From assembly GCA_046297495.1 (NCBI GenBank), contig JBKBIP010000020.1, positions 1-64,000 on the forward strand: a DNA stretch of 64,000 nucleotides. Reading direction: 5' to 3'. Below the pieces are notes generated by a model. That model was not told the origin of the DNA, did no database searches, and worked only from the letters and a program-made list of their open reading frames with translations. The first letter of the stretch is position 1, and every line of letters begins with the position of its first letter. Positions 17,001-25,105 of this stretch are shown piece after piece. The translations under genes and the position numbers were made by a program. Source of the DNA: JBKBIP01 sp046297495 (GTDB taxonomy: Bacteria > Planctomycetota > Planctomycetia > Gemmatales > Gemmataceae).

Positions 17001-18289
17001 GCGAAGAGGACGTATTGAAAGCCCGTGGTGTTGTTGGCTTGGTCGATCACGTCACGCAAACTGCCGGCGCCGCTGTCGTTGGTGTTGATGACGATGAAAC
17101 TAGCCCCTTCGTAAGCGCCGATATCAACCGCCGTGCCGATTTGCCGGGGGAACGAATCGCCGCGTTGGTCGGTGGTGGTGCCGGCATAGTTGAAGCCAGC
17201 GTCAAGGGCCGGGCTGCCGACGAGCAAGGCGTGGGTCTGAGTCGGTCCGCCGTAGTACCCCAGTGGCGCCAACAAGGGGTCTTCGCCAAAGATGTTGTTA
17301 CGGGGATCATCACCGTTGAGGGCGCCATCATTCATGGCCCGGATTAGGCTATGGCGGGCATTGAGGGTTCCACTCAACCGAAAGACATCCGCGCCGTTCG
17401 TCGCCGTGTTGTTGGCGACAATGGTACTCTCCAACGTCAAGGTACCACTGTTGACGAAGATGCCGCCGCCGTTGTTGGCCGCCGTATTGGCGGTGAAGGT
17501 GCTATTTTGAATCGTCACCAAGCCCAGACCGCTGGTGATGATTCCGCCCCCGCCGCCGCTGCTGCCGCTGTTGGCCATGTTGTTGCTGAACGTGCTCTGG
17601 CGAATCGTCACCGTGCCGCCGCTATTGAAGACGCCGCCGCCGTTGTTCACGGCCGTGTTGTTGCTGAAGGTGCTATTGTGTATGGTCAACGTGGCGCCGC
17701 TGCCATTGTAAATGCCGCCGCCACCGCTGGCGGTGTTCCCGTGGAAGGTACTATTCAGGACAGTCAGCGTGCCGCTATTATGGATGGCGCCGCCGGTGCT
17801 CGTGGAGGAGTTTCCTTCAAAGACCATATTGCTAACCGTCCAGGTGTCGTTGTTGATGAAGATGGCGCCCCCCGCCGCGCTATTCCCCCTGCCGCTGGTT
17901 AGTGTCAGGCCGGTAATCGATACGGTGGTGCTGCCGGAGCTGGTATCGACGAAGATGCGCGAGTTGTCGTTGGCGCTGATGGTTAGCACATCCGCGCCGG
18001 GGCCGATGATGGATACCGAATCACTAATCCCCAGCTGACCAGATGTCAACGTGATGGCACCCGTGAGACCGTCAGCGAAACGGATGATGTCAGCCCCGGC
18101 CGTGGCGTTGGCGTTCAGGAGCGCTTGCCGCAGACTACCGGCGCCGCTGTCGTTGAGGTTTTCGACCAGAAACACCGCCGGAACCAGACGGTCCTCCAAC
18201 CGCTCCACGGACAGGCACACGCGCCGCGCGGCGCGCGGTCGTGGCGGACGCCGGGCATTGGAACGCAATTCGCGCAACAGGGACAACAC
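14093..18289 (-). CDS. Giant exported LEDRLVPA protein: parallel beta-helix, Ig-like, YDG/MBG and FG-GAP-like repeats
   Basis: Predicted cell-surface or secreted protein, about 1,398 residues as assembled. An Arg-rich start leads to VERLEDRLVPA (31-38), a recurrent N-terminal motif of exported planctomycete proteins. From about 40 to 800 come Pmp-like right-handed beta-helix coils (many NSTFSGN- and GGGIFN-type units) in two similar halves, each ending in a DAG-DQRGD-GTDIGA(Y/V)EG segment. A putative Ig domain (about 820-900) and YDG/MBG-type repeats (about 900-1060) follow. The final 330 residues are FG-GAP-like repeats, each with GAGxGGGPHVKVF and FAPSFTGGV. No dockerin or transmembrane anchor is seen at the C-terminus. 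The start is GTG with AGGAG 7 bases upstream. A 100-N gap interrupts residues about 453-486, so continuity and length are not proven. Confidence 0.8.
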   Translation of the reverse strand: MLSLLRELRSNARRPPRPRAARRVCLSVERLEDRLVPAVFLVENLNDSGAGSLRQALLNANATAGADIIRFADGLTGAITLTSGQLGISDSVSIIGPGADVLTISANDNSRIFVDTSSGSTTVSITGLTLTSGRGNSAAGGAIFINNDTWTVSNMVFEGNSSTSTGGAIHNSGTLTVLNSTFHGNTASGGGGIYNGSGATLTIHNSTFSNNTAVNNGGGVFNSGGTVTIRQSTFSNNMANSGSSGGGGGIITSGLGLVTIQNSTFTANTAANNGGGIFVNSGTLTLESTIVANNTATNGADVFRLSGTLNARHSLIRAMNDGALNGDDPRNNIFGEDPLLAPLGYYGGPTQTHALLVGSPALDAGFNYAGTTTDQRGDSFPRQIGTAVDIGAYEGASFIVINTNDSGAGSLRDVIDQANNTTGFQYVLFASNLMDRTITLTSGEIAIADSVHXXXXXXXXXXXXXXXXXXXXXXXXXXXXXXXXXXVGLGADRLTVSGNDHSQIFNDDGDHSMIVTLSGLTLANGAGSFGGAIFINFSTWTIMDALFRDNAASSGGGIFNFLGTLTVQNSTFRDNQVSNSGGGIFNFGSGSNNGTATVRDSTFSGNSSQFGGGLFNTGIATVENSTFSNNTANTGGGLRSSDGSVTTVRQSTFSGNSAFSGGGIYHNGVSFLVQNSTITLNLATSAGGGLFVNPSSSDGSATVESTIIARNNAQEGLEDVYRIRGTLHVRHSLIERPVFGGINGDNQANLFGVDPLLGPLADNGGPTLTHALLPGSPASDAGSNPAGLATDQRGDGFPRTRGSGTDIGAVEGLFSILTLTLPDGTYGTTYQQTITTGNSVTPVSFTVNAGALPGGLTLDTATGQLSGTPTAAGTFGFTVLATDATGATDNRAYTLIINPRTLTVSATAANKVYDGTTAANVTLSDNRVTGDNLTITFTSATFDTKNVGTNKTVIVNSLALSGADANNYTLAATTATTTADITPATLTVRADDQSKPFGQPNPALTFTVTGFVAGEDMNSGDVQGHPELTTAATEASLPGKYVIEATTGTLTAGNYAFVFEDGTLTVTSLNLYAVGADAGGGPHVKVYHADGSLRFSFLAFAPSFTGGVRVAVGDVNGDGIDDIIVGAGSGGGPHVKVFSGVDLTVLASFFAFSPSFTGGVFVAAGNLDGDGAMEVIVGAGAGGGPHVRSFKIDSGVATQLPGPLGSFFAYAPSFTGGVHVAAGNFDGTGTDEIITGPGAGGGPHVKAFRADGAVIANLFAYAPSFTGGVWVAAGDLNDNGMAEIITGAGAGGGPHVKVFHGGDLALRHSFFAYDADFRGGVRVGTVHLQAGGTALITGPGPVPHLPDFNRLASGGNTLVPMGTVVGPLVRLLDGLTLAQLDSFFAYDPNFHGGLFVGG
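16832..16931. other. Assembly gap, 100 N
   Basis: Exactly 100 unknown bases within the giant beta-helix gene, at the junction of its two repeat halves. A round number usually marks a gap of unknown length. Near-identical repeat sequence on both sides (GLGADRLTVSGND- and IADSVH-type segments) is the likely reason assembly failed. Confidence 0.95.
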
Positions 18290-18468
18290 GATATGTCTCC
18301 TAAAAAATGCCAGAAAGATGTAAGTCCTTCACAGGGTAAATCAGCCTTTCCGTGAGGATGGGCGCGCACCGTCCTCGGCGCATCTGTCTCCCCATGCGTT
18401 TCGTCATCAGTCGTTGTTGGAATCGGGTTTCTCGCTGTCACGTTCCGCGTGAGAGCGAGAAAGACATG

Positions 18469-21390
18469 TCAATCGTTTTTCGTGCCTTGAAGAAAATCTG
18501 CCGCGGGCCGACCGTTGATCAGGCGCAATTTCAACAGCGAACGCAGCACATTCCCATCGCGCGCTGGCTCAACGTCGCCGCCGATTTCCTCCAACGGCAG
18601 CCGGCGGATAGGAGACAGGTCCTTGACATGCGTGTCGTGGAAATGCAAGTTCTTGAGCGGCAATTCGGCGATGGGGGCCAATGTGAAGACATGCGTATGA
18701 CTCACATCGAGCCGCTCCAACGGCAAGCCGCGCAACGGCGACAAGTCGGCGAGCTTGCCGCGAATCTGCGCCGTGCCGGGGATCAGCAGCCGCTTTAATG
18801 TCGGAATCGCTTTGAGGGGAGCCAGGTCGTGCACTTCATGACTGCGAAATTGCATTTCCACGATCACGCCATCCTCGACGACGTGTTGCGCCTTGCCATC
18901 GAACTTGGGATTGAATTCCTGGAGCTTGGCGATCACGGCGGGGAATTGCTCCGCCGGTGAAAGCTGGGCGGTCGTCGCCCGCCAGGCTTGAAATTGGGCG
19001 TACTCAGCTTCCATGACCGAGAGAACCTGCTTATAACCCTCATTGATTCGGGTTAATTGGGGAATGGCTTTTAGATGTTCGAGGTCACGATGCACAACGA
19101 AGGTGCCATTGAGGGCGCTTAGTTTGGGCATCAAACGCAAGGGGGCCAGGTCCTCGACCAAGGTGTTGGTAATGTCCAAGCGGTTGATGTTGGTGCCAGC
19201 CAGTGGGGTAATATCACGAAGAGGACTGTGCGAGACCGTAAAATGCCCCACTGTCGGTATTTGACGTAATGGCGTCACATCCTCGATTTGGGTAAAAGTA
19301 GCCCACAGCACGCCGATGGGCATGTCCTCCAGGGGGGACAGATCGCGGACGCTGGTATGACAAATGTTTATGAATATCAACTTTGCCCCCCGTAGCGGCT
19401 CCAGATTGGTCAGGAGAGCGTTTCCTTGCAATTCGGCTCTGGTGAGTGGCATGCCTTGCAAGGGGGATAGATCGACCAAACGACCCGAAGCCTGACTGCG
19501 ACCCGCGGAGAATCGAATACTCTGGAGCCGGTCCTTGAAGACGCGAACGGGGGAAATATCCGTCACCTGATCGCTGTCGAAGCGCAGACCGACGACCGCT
19601 CCATCCTTGGGGTCAAAAGTTGGCGCGACGCTGCCCGTGAAGTTAGGGTTGCGTTTGCGCAGCGCTTCCTCGAACGCCTGGACTTGGTCCTCGGGTTTCA
19701 AGGCGGCCACCCGTTCAAACCATTCCTTTGGCGGCTGCTTGTCCCCTTGCCCGGGATCGGCATTGTTCGTTGCGGAAGCTTTGCCCGTGTGATCCGGCTG
19801 ACCGGCGTTCGGGTTCTTGGGTTGCTCGATAACGATCTGCGTTCCAGGAGGGACCGTGATTTGCTTCTCGCTGCCGTCGGGATACTTGAGACGAATGATG
19901 ATGCCGCCAAGCAGCACCCCCAGCAGACACGCCGCCACCAGCTGCCCACGCCAACCGCGCCACGGCGGGGCGATCCGGCCCAACGAAGGGCGGCCGTCCG
20001 CTTCCTGCCGCGGCGCGGTCCCAACGGCTAGATCGCTGACCTTCGTTCCATCCGGCGTGGCCAGCGGTTGCCCCTGAGCATCGACCAAGACGGCCACAGG
20101 GGCGGCGAGCATCTCCGTCCATTCCAGCTGCGCGGCCTGGCCGACAGGCTGGGCCACGGGAACGGCCGCCACTGACTGAGGGGAAGCCAGCTGCTTCTCA
20201 ATAGCTTGGATGCGTGCGATCACCTGCTTGGCTGAGGCGGGCCGATCTTCGGGTTCCTTGGCCAGCAACTGCATGACCAGCTCGGCCAGCGCCGCGGGAA
20301 TTTTCGGATTGACTTGTTGGAGCGGCACCGGCTCTTGCACCGCCAGCGCCGTCAGAATCGACATGGTATTGTCCCCATAGAGCGGCAGCTGCCCCGTGCA
20401 AAGTTGGTACAGGATGCAACCCAGGCTATACAGATCGGAACGGGCGTCGCCGGGTTTGCCCCAGGCTTGTTCCGGGGCCATGTAGGCCGGCGTTCCCACG
20501 ATCATGCCGCTTTGTGTCAATCGAATATCGGAATCGAGGCTGCGGGCCAGGCCGAAATCGAGAATCTTGACCCGCCCGCTGGTCTTGTCCAGCCAAATGT
20601 TACTGGGTTTGATGTCGCGGTGGATCAGTCCTTTGGCATGGGCCGCCGCCAAGCCCTTGGCTGTTTCCCGCCCAACGCGCAGGATTTGCGCCAACGTCAG
20701 CTTCCGCCCCTTCGACATATGCTGATCCAGCGGCCTTCCTTCGAGAAATTCCATCGCCAAGAAACAGACATCGCGATCTTGGCCAACTTGATAGACGGTG
20801 ACGATGTGATCGTGCTTGAGGGCGGCGGCGGCGCGGGCCTCGGCCAAGAAGCGTTGCCGGGCCGACAAGTCCGCGTTGGCGTCCGGCTTCATCACTTTAA
20901 GGGCCACCAACCGCCGCAGCTGGTTATCTTCCGCCTGAAACACCATCCCCATGCCCCCTTGGCCGAGCAACTGGAGAATGCGGTAGTGCGCCAACCAGCC
21001 CAACTCCTCGCCAGTCGCGGAAGGGGCCAAGAAAGGAAATGGCGGAGAATGGCCGGATGTATCCAGGACGACTTGGTCCGTGGAAGCATGGATGCTGGGC
21101 GCGGGCGTCTTCGACTGGGAGGTGTAGAGCCGCCGCAAGCGCTCCGAGAGAGGTAGCCAGGCTCGATCTTCCAACTCCGATTCGGAAGGCTGGACGCGCA
21201 AGGAAGAGACGAAGGAATCGTCCTGTTCCTCCTGCTTCCATAAATCACTTTCCATTTGTTGGACGATCTGGATGCAGTGTTCGCAGTGCTCCAAATGGCT
21301 GGCCAGGGGTTCCGACTGAACGGGCGGAATTTGGCCGAGAAGCAACTGGTTCAATTCCAAGGGAGTCGGACAGTTCGTCACGAGGGACAT
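18469..21390 (-). CDS. Transmembrane Ser/Thr protein kinase with extracytoplasmic LRR-like domain
   Basis: Sensor-type Hanks kinase of 973 residues. Residues 7-39 hold a C...H-x2-HC-x2-C segment like the zinc-binding region of anti-sigma factors. The kinase domain starts at about 136 and is complete: Gly loop GQGGMGMVF (143-151), Lys165 in VALKVM, Glu184, HRD at 257-259, DFG at 278-280, and APEQ. A Pro/Ala-rich linker leads to one membrane segment near 480-505. The outer part carries irregular leucine-rich units of the DLSPLxGxPL type, found in many planctomycete kinases. GGAG lies 7 bases before the ATG. An ECF sigma factor is encoded 166 bases upstream on the same strand, so the kinase probably regulates or is regulated with it. 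Confidence 0.93.
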   Translation of the reverse strand: MSLVTNCPTPLELNQLLLGQIPPVQSEPLASHLEHCEHCIQIVQQMESDLWKQEEQDDSFVSSLRVQPSESELEDRAWLPLSERLRRLYTSQSKTPAPSIHASTDQVVLDTSGHSPPFPFLAPSATGEELGWLAHYRILQLLGQGGMGMVFQAEDNQLRRLVALKVMKPDANADLSARQRFLAEARAAAALKHDHIVTVYQVGQDRDVCFLAMEFLEGRPLDQHMSKGRKLTLAQILRVGRETAKGLAAAHAKGLIHRDIKPSNIWLDKTSGRVKILDFGLARSLDSDIRLTQSGMIVGTPAYMAPEQAWGKPGDARSDLYSLGCILYQLCTGQLPLYGDNTMSILTALAVQEPVPLQQVNPKIPAALAELVMQLLAKEPEDRPASAKQVIARIQAIEKQLASPQSVAAVPVAQPVGQAAQLEWTEMLAAPVAVLVDAQGQPLATPDGTKVSDLAVGTAPRQEADGRPSLGRIAPPWRGWRGQLVAACLLGVLLGGIIIRLKYPDGSEKQITVPPGTQIVIEQPKNPNAGQPDHTGKASATNNADPGQGDKQPPKEWFERVAALKPEDQVQAFEEALRKRNPNFTGSVAPTFDPKDGAVVGLRFDSDQVTDISPVRVFKDRLQSIRFSAGRSQASGRLVDLSPLQGMPLTRAELQGNALLTNLEPLRGAKLIFINICHTSVRDLSPLEDMPIGVLWATFTQIEDVTPLRQIPTVGHFTVSHSPLRDITPLAGTNINRLDITNTLVEDLAPLRLMPKLSALNGTFVVHRDLEHLKAIPQLTRINEGYKQVLSVMEAEYAQFQAWRATTAQLSPAEQFPAVIAKLQEFNPKFDGKAQHVVEDGVIVEMQFRSHEVHDLAPLKAIPTLKRLLIPGTAQIRGKLADLSPLRGLPLERLDVSHTHVFTLAPIAELPLKNLHFHDTHVKDLSPIRRLPLEEIGGDVEPARDGNVLRSLLKLRLINGRPAADFLQGTKND

Positions 21391-21556
21391 GGGGCTTCTC
21401 CCATAAGAATGAGGGCCACCTTCATCACAGGGATTAATTCATCCCGCGATAGCGACATCTGTTAATAGATATGCGCGGCGCAATGCGATCTATACGCGAA
21501 AAGAAGAAAAGGTAGGAATTTTTTTTCGCTGGAGCATTCGTCGGGACATACAGCCG

Positions 21557-22126
21557 TCACTCCAACAACTCCTCTAATTCCTCGCGCAGCCGGCTCAGGA
21601 CGCGCACCTTGGCGGCATACACGGCCCCGACGGTCATGTTCAATTCTTGCGCCACTTGTGGAGCCGTGCGTTCGCAAATCACCACTTCCCAGAACGCTTT
21701 CCAGGTCGAGGGAGCGAAGTCCGCTTGCAGGATTTGCAAGGCGCGCTGGAATAAATGTTGGCGGTAATCCTCTTCCCAGAACGATTGCACCGGATCCTCC
21801 GTCGCGGGGTCGGCCACCTCGTCCGGGAGGTGATTATTGATGGGCGGGGATCGACGGCGCAGCGTTTCGCGCCATTTGTTCAACGTGACCGTTCGCAGCC
21901 AAGCCCGAAAGCCGCGCCGGGAATCGTAATGGAATTCGGGCAGTTTCTGTAACAGCACGGTGAACACGTCTTGCACCAAGTCGGCCGCGTCCTCTTCCTG
22001 CAACCCGGCCCGGCGTGCCCACTGATAGAGCAACGGGGTGTAGAGCTGCACGAACCGATCCCAAGCCTGCGCGTCGGGAACAGGCTGACGCAGTCTCCGC
22101 AACAGGCTCAAGGAGGTCGTGTGCAT
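21557..22126 (-). CDS. ECF-family RNA polymerase sigma factor
   Basis: Alternative sigma factor of about 189 residues. Region 2 is seen in AWDRFVQLYTPLLYQWARR and EEDAADLVQDVFTVLL, with RRGFRAWLRTVTLNKWRE completing it. Region 4 is an HTH: TAPQVAQELNMTVGAVYAAK. The order ECF sigma then Ser/Thr kinase on one strand is typical of planctomycete ECF groups regulated by kinases, and the zinc-like segment at the kinase N-terminus could serve the anti-sigma role. ATG 22126 is chosen over two upstream ATGs because AAGGGGG lies just before it. Confidence 0.9.
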   Translation of the reverse strand: MHTTSLSLLRRLRQPVPDAQAWDRFVQLYTPLLYQWARRAGLQEEDAADLVQDVFTVLLQKLPEFHYDSRRGFRAWLRTVTLNKWRETLRRRSPPINNHLPDEVADPATEDPVQSFWEEDYRQHLFQRALQILQADFAPSTWKAFWEVVICERTAPQVAQELNMTVGAVYAAKVRVLSRLREELEELLE

Positions 22127-22541
22127 GGTCCCCCTTCGCGGCATGACGCCACGGCTCGCCATTTCCTGATTCGCCAGGCGGCGAACGTCATTTCAGCCAG
22201 TCATCGGCCAACGCAGACCCTCGACGCGCACGCCGAGGAAGCCAAGAAACGGATCATCTCATTTTGATCTATTCTCCGGCACTTTGCCATCGGAATCAAA
22301 AGAGAAATACAGGGCCCGTCGGCTGTTCCCGTCCATTAGCCGGACGCGCCAGCGACGACAGGGTAGCCGAGGCAGAGCGCAGCGATGCCCCGGCCACCCT
22401 GCCGACCTTGTTCTCAACATGATCAAGGAACTTCTGCAAGGGTTCTCGCACGGTTGCCGCGTGTAAACAGTCCGCTCTCTTCCTATACTGATGGCATCCG
22501 TTATCCTCTATTACCCATTACCAGGATCATCGAGCGAAATC
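22127..22541. other. Intergenic region between divergent genes
   Basis: About 415 bases between the sigma factor and the MDR dehydrogenase start codons. It must hold both promoters, but no convincing -35/-10 pair, RNA gene or repeat is visible. A stretch near 22345-22395 is rich in CGACGACAGGG/GCCGAGG purine blocks without a clear fold. Confidence 0.4.
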
Positions 22542-23570
22542 ATGCGAGCGCGTCAATTAGTTGTCACGGAACCCTATCAAGTGGAAATCCGCGAGGTCGA
22601 GCTGCCGCCGCCGGCGGGGAATCAACTACTGGTGGAAACTGAGGCTAGCGCCATTAGCGCGGGCACGGAGCTGGCGGTCTATACGGGAACGCACCAGTGG
22701 TTGAAAGACCCGAATCTGCCCGATTGGAAATTCCCCTTTCGCCCCGGCTACAGCGCGGCGGGGACGGTGGTGGCGGTCGGCGCGGCGGTGCGTGGCTTTC
22801 AGCCGGGGGACCGCGTGAGCTATCCCGGCAACCACGCCTCCGCCGAGCTGCTGACGCTGGGGCACGAGCGCGGCCGGTGGTGGCGGATGCCCGCACAGCT
22901 GGAGGCGGACAAGGGGGCCCTGGCCTGCATCGCCCGCTACGGCTTGGGAGCAGCGATCCGGGCGGGCATCACGTTGGGCCGATCCGCCGCCGTGCTGGGG
23001 CTGGGAATCATCGGCCAATTCGCCTTGCGTTCGCTCATCGCGGCGGGGGCCAATCCGGTCATCGGCATCGACGCGGTGGCGATGCGGCGGCAGGCGGCCT
23101 TGCAGGCGGGGGCGGATCATGTCATCGATCCCAACGCTGGCGACACCCGCGAACAGCTGGCGCAGTATCTCGGCAGCCAGGGGGCGGAAATCATCGCCGA
23201 CGCCACCGGGGTTCCCGCCGCCGTGCCGGTCGCCATGTCCTTGGCTTGCGACGGCGGCCAAGTCGTGGTCGTTGGCAGTCCACGCGGCCAAGCCAAGGAT
23301 GTGAATTTTTACGACGACCTGCACCGCCGCTATCTGGAAGTCACCGGCGCGCATGGCAATATGTTGTTCGAGCCAGCCCACATCCGCTTGGCAGGTGCCT
23401 GGAACATCGACAAGGCCCAGTATTGGCTACTGGCCACTCTCGCCAACGGACGGTTGAATCTCGACGGCTTGATCAGCCACCGCATCGCGCCCGAGCAGCT
23501 CAAGGAAGCTTACGAAGGTTTGCTCAAGAAGAAGGAAGAATATCTCGGCGTGGTGGTAAAGTGGAAGTAA
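22542..23570 (+). CDS. MDR-family zinc-type alcohol dehydrogenase-like protein
   Basis: A 342-residue NAD(P)-dependent dehydrogenase of the medium-chain family, resembling the BchC/threonine-dehydrogenase-like subgroup. The GroES-like half has ASAISAGTELAVY and GYSAAGTVVAVG; the Rossmann half has AAVLGLGIIGQFALRSLIAAGA. The usual catalytic zinc Cys is Ser in SAGTE, and the structural four-Cys lobe is missing, so metal dependence is doubtful. ATG 22542 (MRARQLVV) is preferred to 22491 because family similarity starts there. Substrate unknown. The gene is monocistronic and convergent with thioredoxin. Confidence 0.8.
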   Translation: MRARQLVVTEPYQVEIREVELPPPAGNQLLVETEASAISAGTELAVYTGTHQWLKDPNLPDWKFPFRPGYSAAGTVVAVGAAVRGFQPGDRVSYPGNHASAELLTLGHERGRWWRMPAQLEADKGALACIARYGLGAAIRAGITLGRSAAVLGLGIIGQFALRSLIAAGANPVIGIDAVAMRRQAALQAGADHVIDPNAGDTREQLAQYLGSQGAEIIADATGVPAAVPVAMSLACDGGQVVVVGSPRGQAKDVNFYDDLHRRYLEVTGAHGNMLFEPAHIRLAGAWNIDKAQYWLLATLANGRLNLDGLISHRIAPEQLKEAYEGLLKKKEEYLGVVVKWK

Positions 23571-23595
23571 GAATTGGTTGGGATATTTGACCGGC

Positions 23596-23621
23596 GCGCG
23601 GAGGGCAAACGCCCTCCGCGC
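23596..23621. terminator. Two-way terminator hairpin between convergent genes
   Basis: Perfect 11-bp arms GCGCGGAGGGC and GCCCTCCGCGC with the loop AAAC, placed 26 bases after the dehydrogenase stop and 27 bases after the thioredoxin stop on the other strand. A short T-rich stretch (TTCGTTTTCG) follows on the + strand. Confidence 0.7.
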
Positions 23622-23647
23622 TGGTTCGTTTTCGTCCGCCTTTTACC

Positions 23648-23962
23648 TTACTTGAGCGCTTCGAGTTTTTGCCGGATCACCTCGGCGGATTGCACGCCCA
23701 CCAGCCGACCCACGACGCGCCCCTTCTGGAAGAACAGCAAGGCGGGGATGGAGCTAATGCTGTATTCGGCGGCCACTCCCGGCGCTTCGTCCACGTTGAG
23801 CTTACCGATCTTTACATCGGGCATCTCTTGGGACAGTTTGTCGATGACGGGAGTCAACATGCGGCATGGCCCACACCAAGGGGCCCAGAAATCCACCAGC
23901 ACCGGGACCGGGGACCCTAGCACTTCCGTCTGAAAATTGTCATCAGTGAACTGTTGAGCCAT
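23648..23962 (-). CDS. trxA: Thioredoxin
   Basis: Cytoplasmic dithiol-disulfide oxidoreductase of 104 residues, normal length for thioredoxin. The active site WCGPC has Cys30 and Cys33 in VDFWAPWCGPCRML, with Asp24 buried before it and the cis-Pro in SISSIPALLFF. The frame runs on 34 codons upstream, but MAQQFTDDNFQTEVL is the family start. No partner gene (reductase) is adjacent. Confidence 0.96.
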   Translation of the reverse strand: MAQQFTDDNFQTEVLGSPVPVLVDFWAPWCGPCRMLTPVIDKLSQEMPDVKIGKLNVDEAPGVAAEYSISSIPALLFFQKGRVVGRLVGVQSAEVIRQKLEALK

Positions 23963-24088
23963 GACTGCAACCTCGCTCGAGAACCAGGAAGATCGCTTCC
24001 TTTCTCCTATCGGCTGCCGTCCATGAGAACTTTGGGGAAAGGGAAGACCGCGCCACCCATTCAAACCAGCGATGGGTAGCGATTACAG

Positions 24089-24139
24089 GGATTCATCGGT
24101 TCGCGCCCGAGCTGGCAACCAGCGCGAACCGATGAATCC
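24089..24139. repeat. Dispersed hairpin of the GATTCATCG family, copy c
   Basis: The best-preserved copy: perfect 18-base arms GGATTCATCGGTTCGCGC and GCGCGAACCGATGAATCC separated by 15 bases (24107-24121). It lies downstream of the 24172-24840 gene and upstream of trxA on the same strand, where it would fold in the transcript leaving the secreted-protein gene. Confidence 0.8.
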
Positions 24140-24171
24140 TGATTATACCAAACTTTTACCCGTCAACGCCT

Positions 24172-24840
24172 CTACTTGTTCAATTTGTCCAATAATGTCT
24201 TGGCTTCCTCGGCGGCCTTGGTCTTGGGATACTTCTTGAGAATCTCTTCCAGGCGCGGCTTGGCTTTGTCCGCCAGACCGAAATCGATCAGCTTACGGGC
24301 CGTCTTGAGCGTGGCAGTGGCGGCGGCTTCGTCCTTATCGGCGTCGGCGGGGTCCTCGACTTTGGGCGTATCCTTCGGCTCTTCCTTGGGCTGTTCCTTG
24401 ACGACCGGCGTGCTCGGTTCTTGACCCTCCGGATAGCCACGTTCCTTGCCTTTGGTGATGATGACCCAGCCGTCATAGCGGTCGGAATTCTTGAATTTGC
24501 CCGAAGCCACGATGTAGCCTAACGCGGCTTTCTCGAACATTTCGTTGAGAATCTCCTCGACCGGCATATTCTGGGCGGCAAAGGTGATGGTCTGATTGTT
24601 GGAAACTCCGCCGGGGTTGTCCAAATGGAAGCTGATGTTCATGCCGGTCACATCTTCGATCTTTTCCTTCAAATCCATCACGATGTCGGCCAGGCGTGTT
24701 TCCTTGTAGTCCACGCTGAGTTTGACCTTGAGTTTTTTGCGCGTGGCGGCGGCGGCGGGGGTGTCCTTGGGAGCGTCGGCCACGACAAAGCCTAGCCCGC
24801 AGAAAGCCACGAGGGTCGCGGTAATGACAAGACGGCGCAC
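24172..24840 (-). CDS. Secreted protein with secretin N-domain-like and TPR-like parts
   Basis: A 222-residue exported protein. The signal peptide (MRRLVITATLVAFCGLGFVVA) is followed by a segment, KVKLSVDYKETRLADIVMDL, that resembles the STN/secretin N0 pattern of self-assembling outer-membrane proteins. A low-complexity Lys/Glu/Pro linker and a short TPR-like tail (AEEAKTLLDKL) complete it. The start is taken as GTG 24840: GGGAGGT ends six bases before it, whereas ATG 24855 overlaps that ribosome-binding site. Function unknown. Confidence 0.7.
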   Translation of the reverse strand: MRRLVITATLVAFCGLGFVVADAPKDTPAAAATRKKLKVKLSVDYKETRLADIVMDLKEKIEDVTGMNISFHLDNPGGVSNNQTITFAAQNMPVEEILNEMFEKAALGYIVASGKFKNSDRYDGWVIITKGKERGYPEGQEPSTPVVKEQPKEEPKDTPKVEDPADADKDEAAATATLKTARKLIDFGLADKAKPRLEEILKKYPKTKAAEEAKTLLDKLNK

Positions 24841-25105
24841 GGTGATACCTCCCATGTCAAATCAGAAAATTCGGAATCCACCTACAATTAGCTGGGGTAG
24901 GTTCGACTTCTGGTTGGAGGCGAAGTCGAACGGCAAGGCTTTTGGTATCCTACCATGATCTTAGACCGTGGGAGAAGAGAAATGGTTCCTCGATGGGCGA
25001 ATCGACCATGCGCCGATTCTCTTTTTCCATTTACAAAGGCACATCGAACAACGACAATGCAGGGATAAGAAAGGGCATGATCCCAGGGACCAGGAATTTC
25101 TAGCC

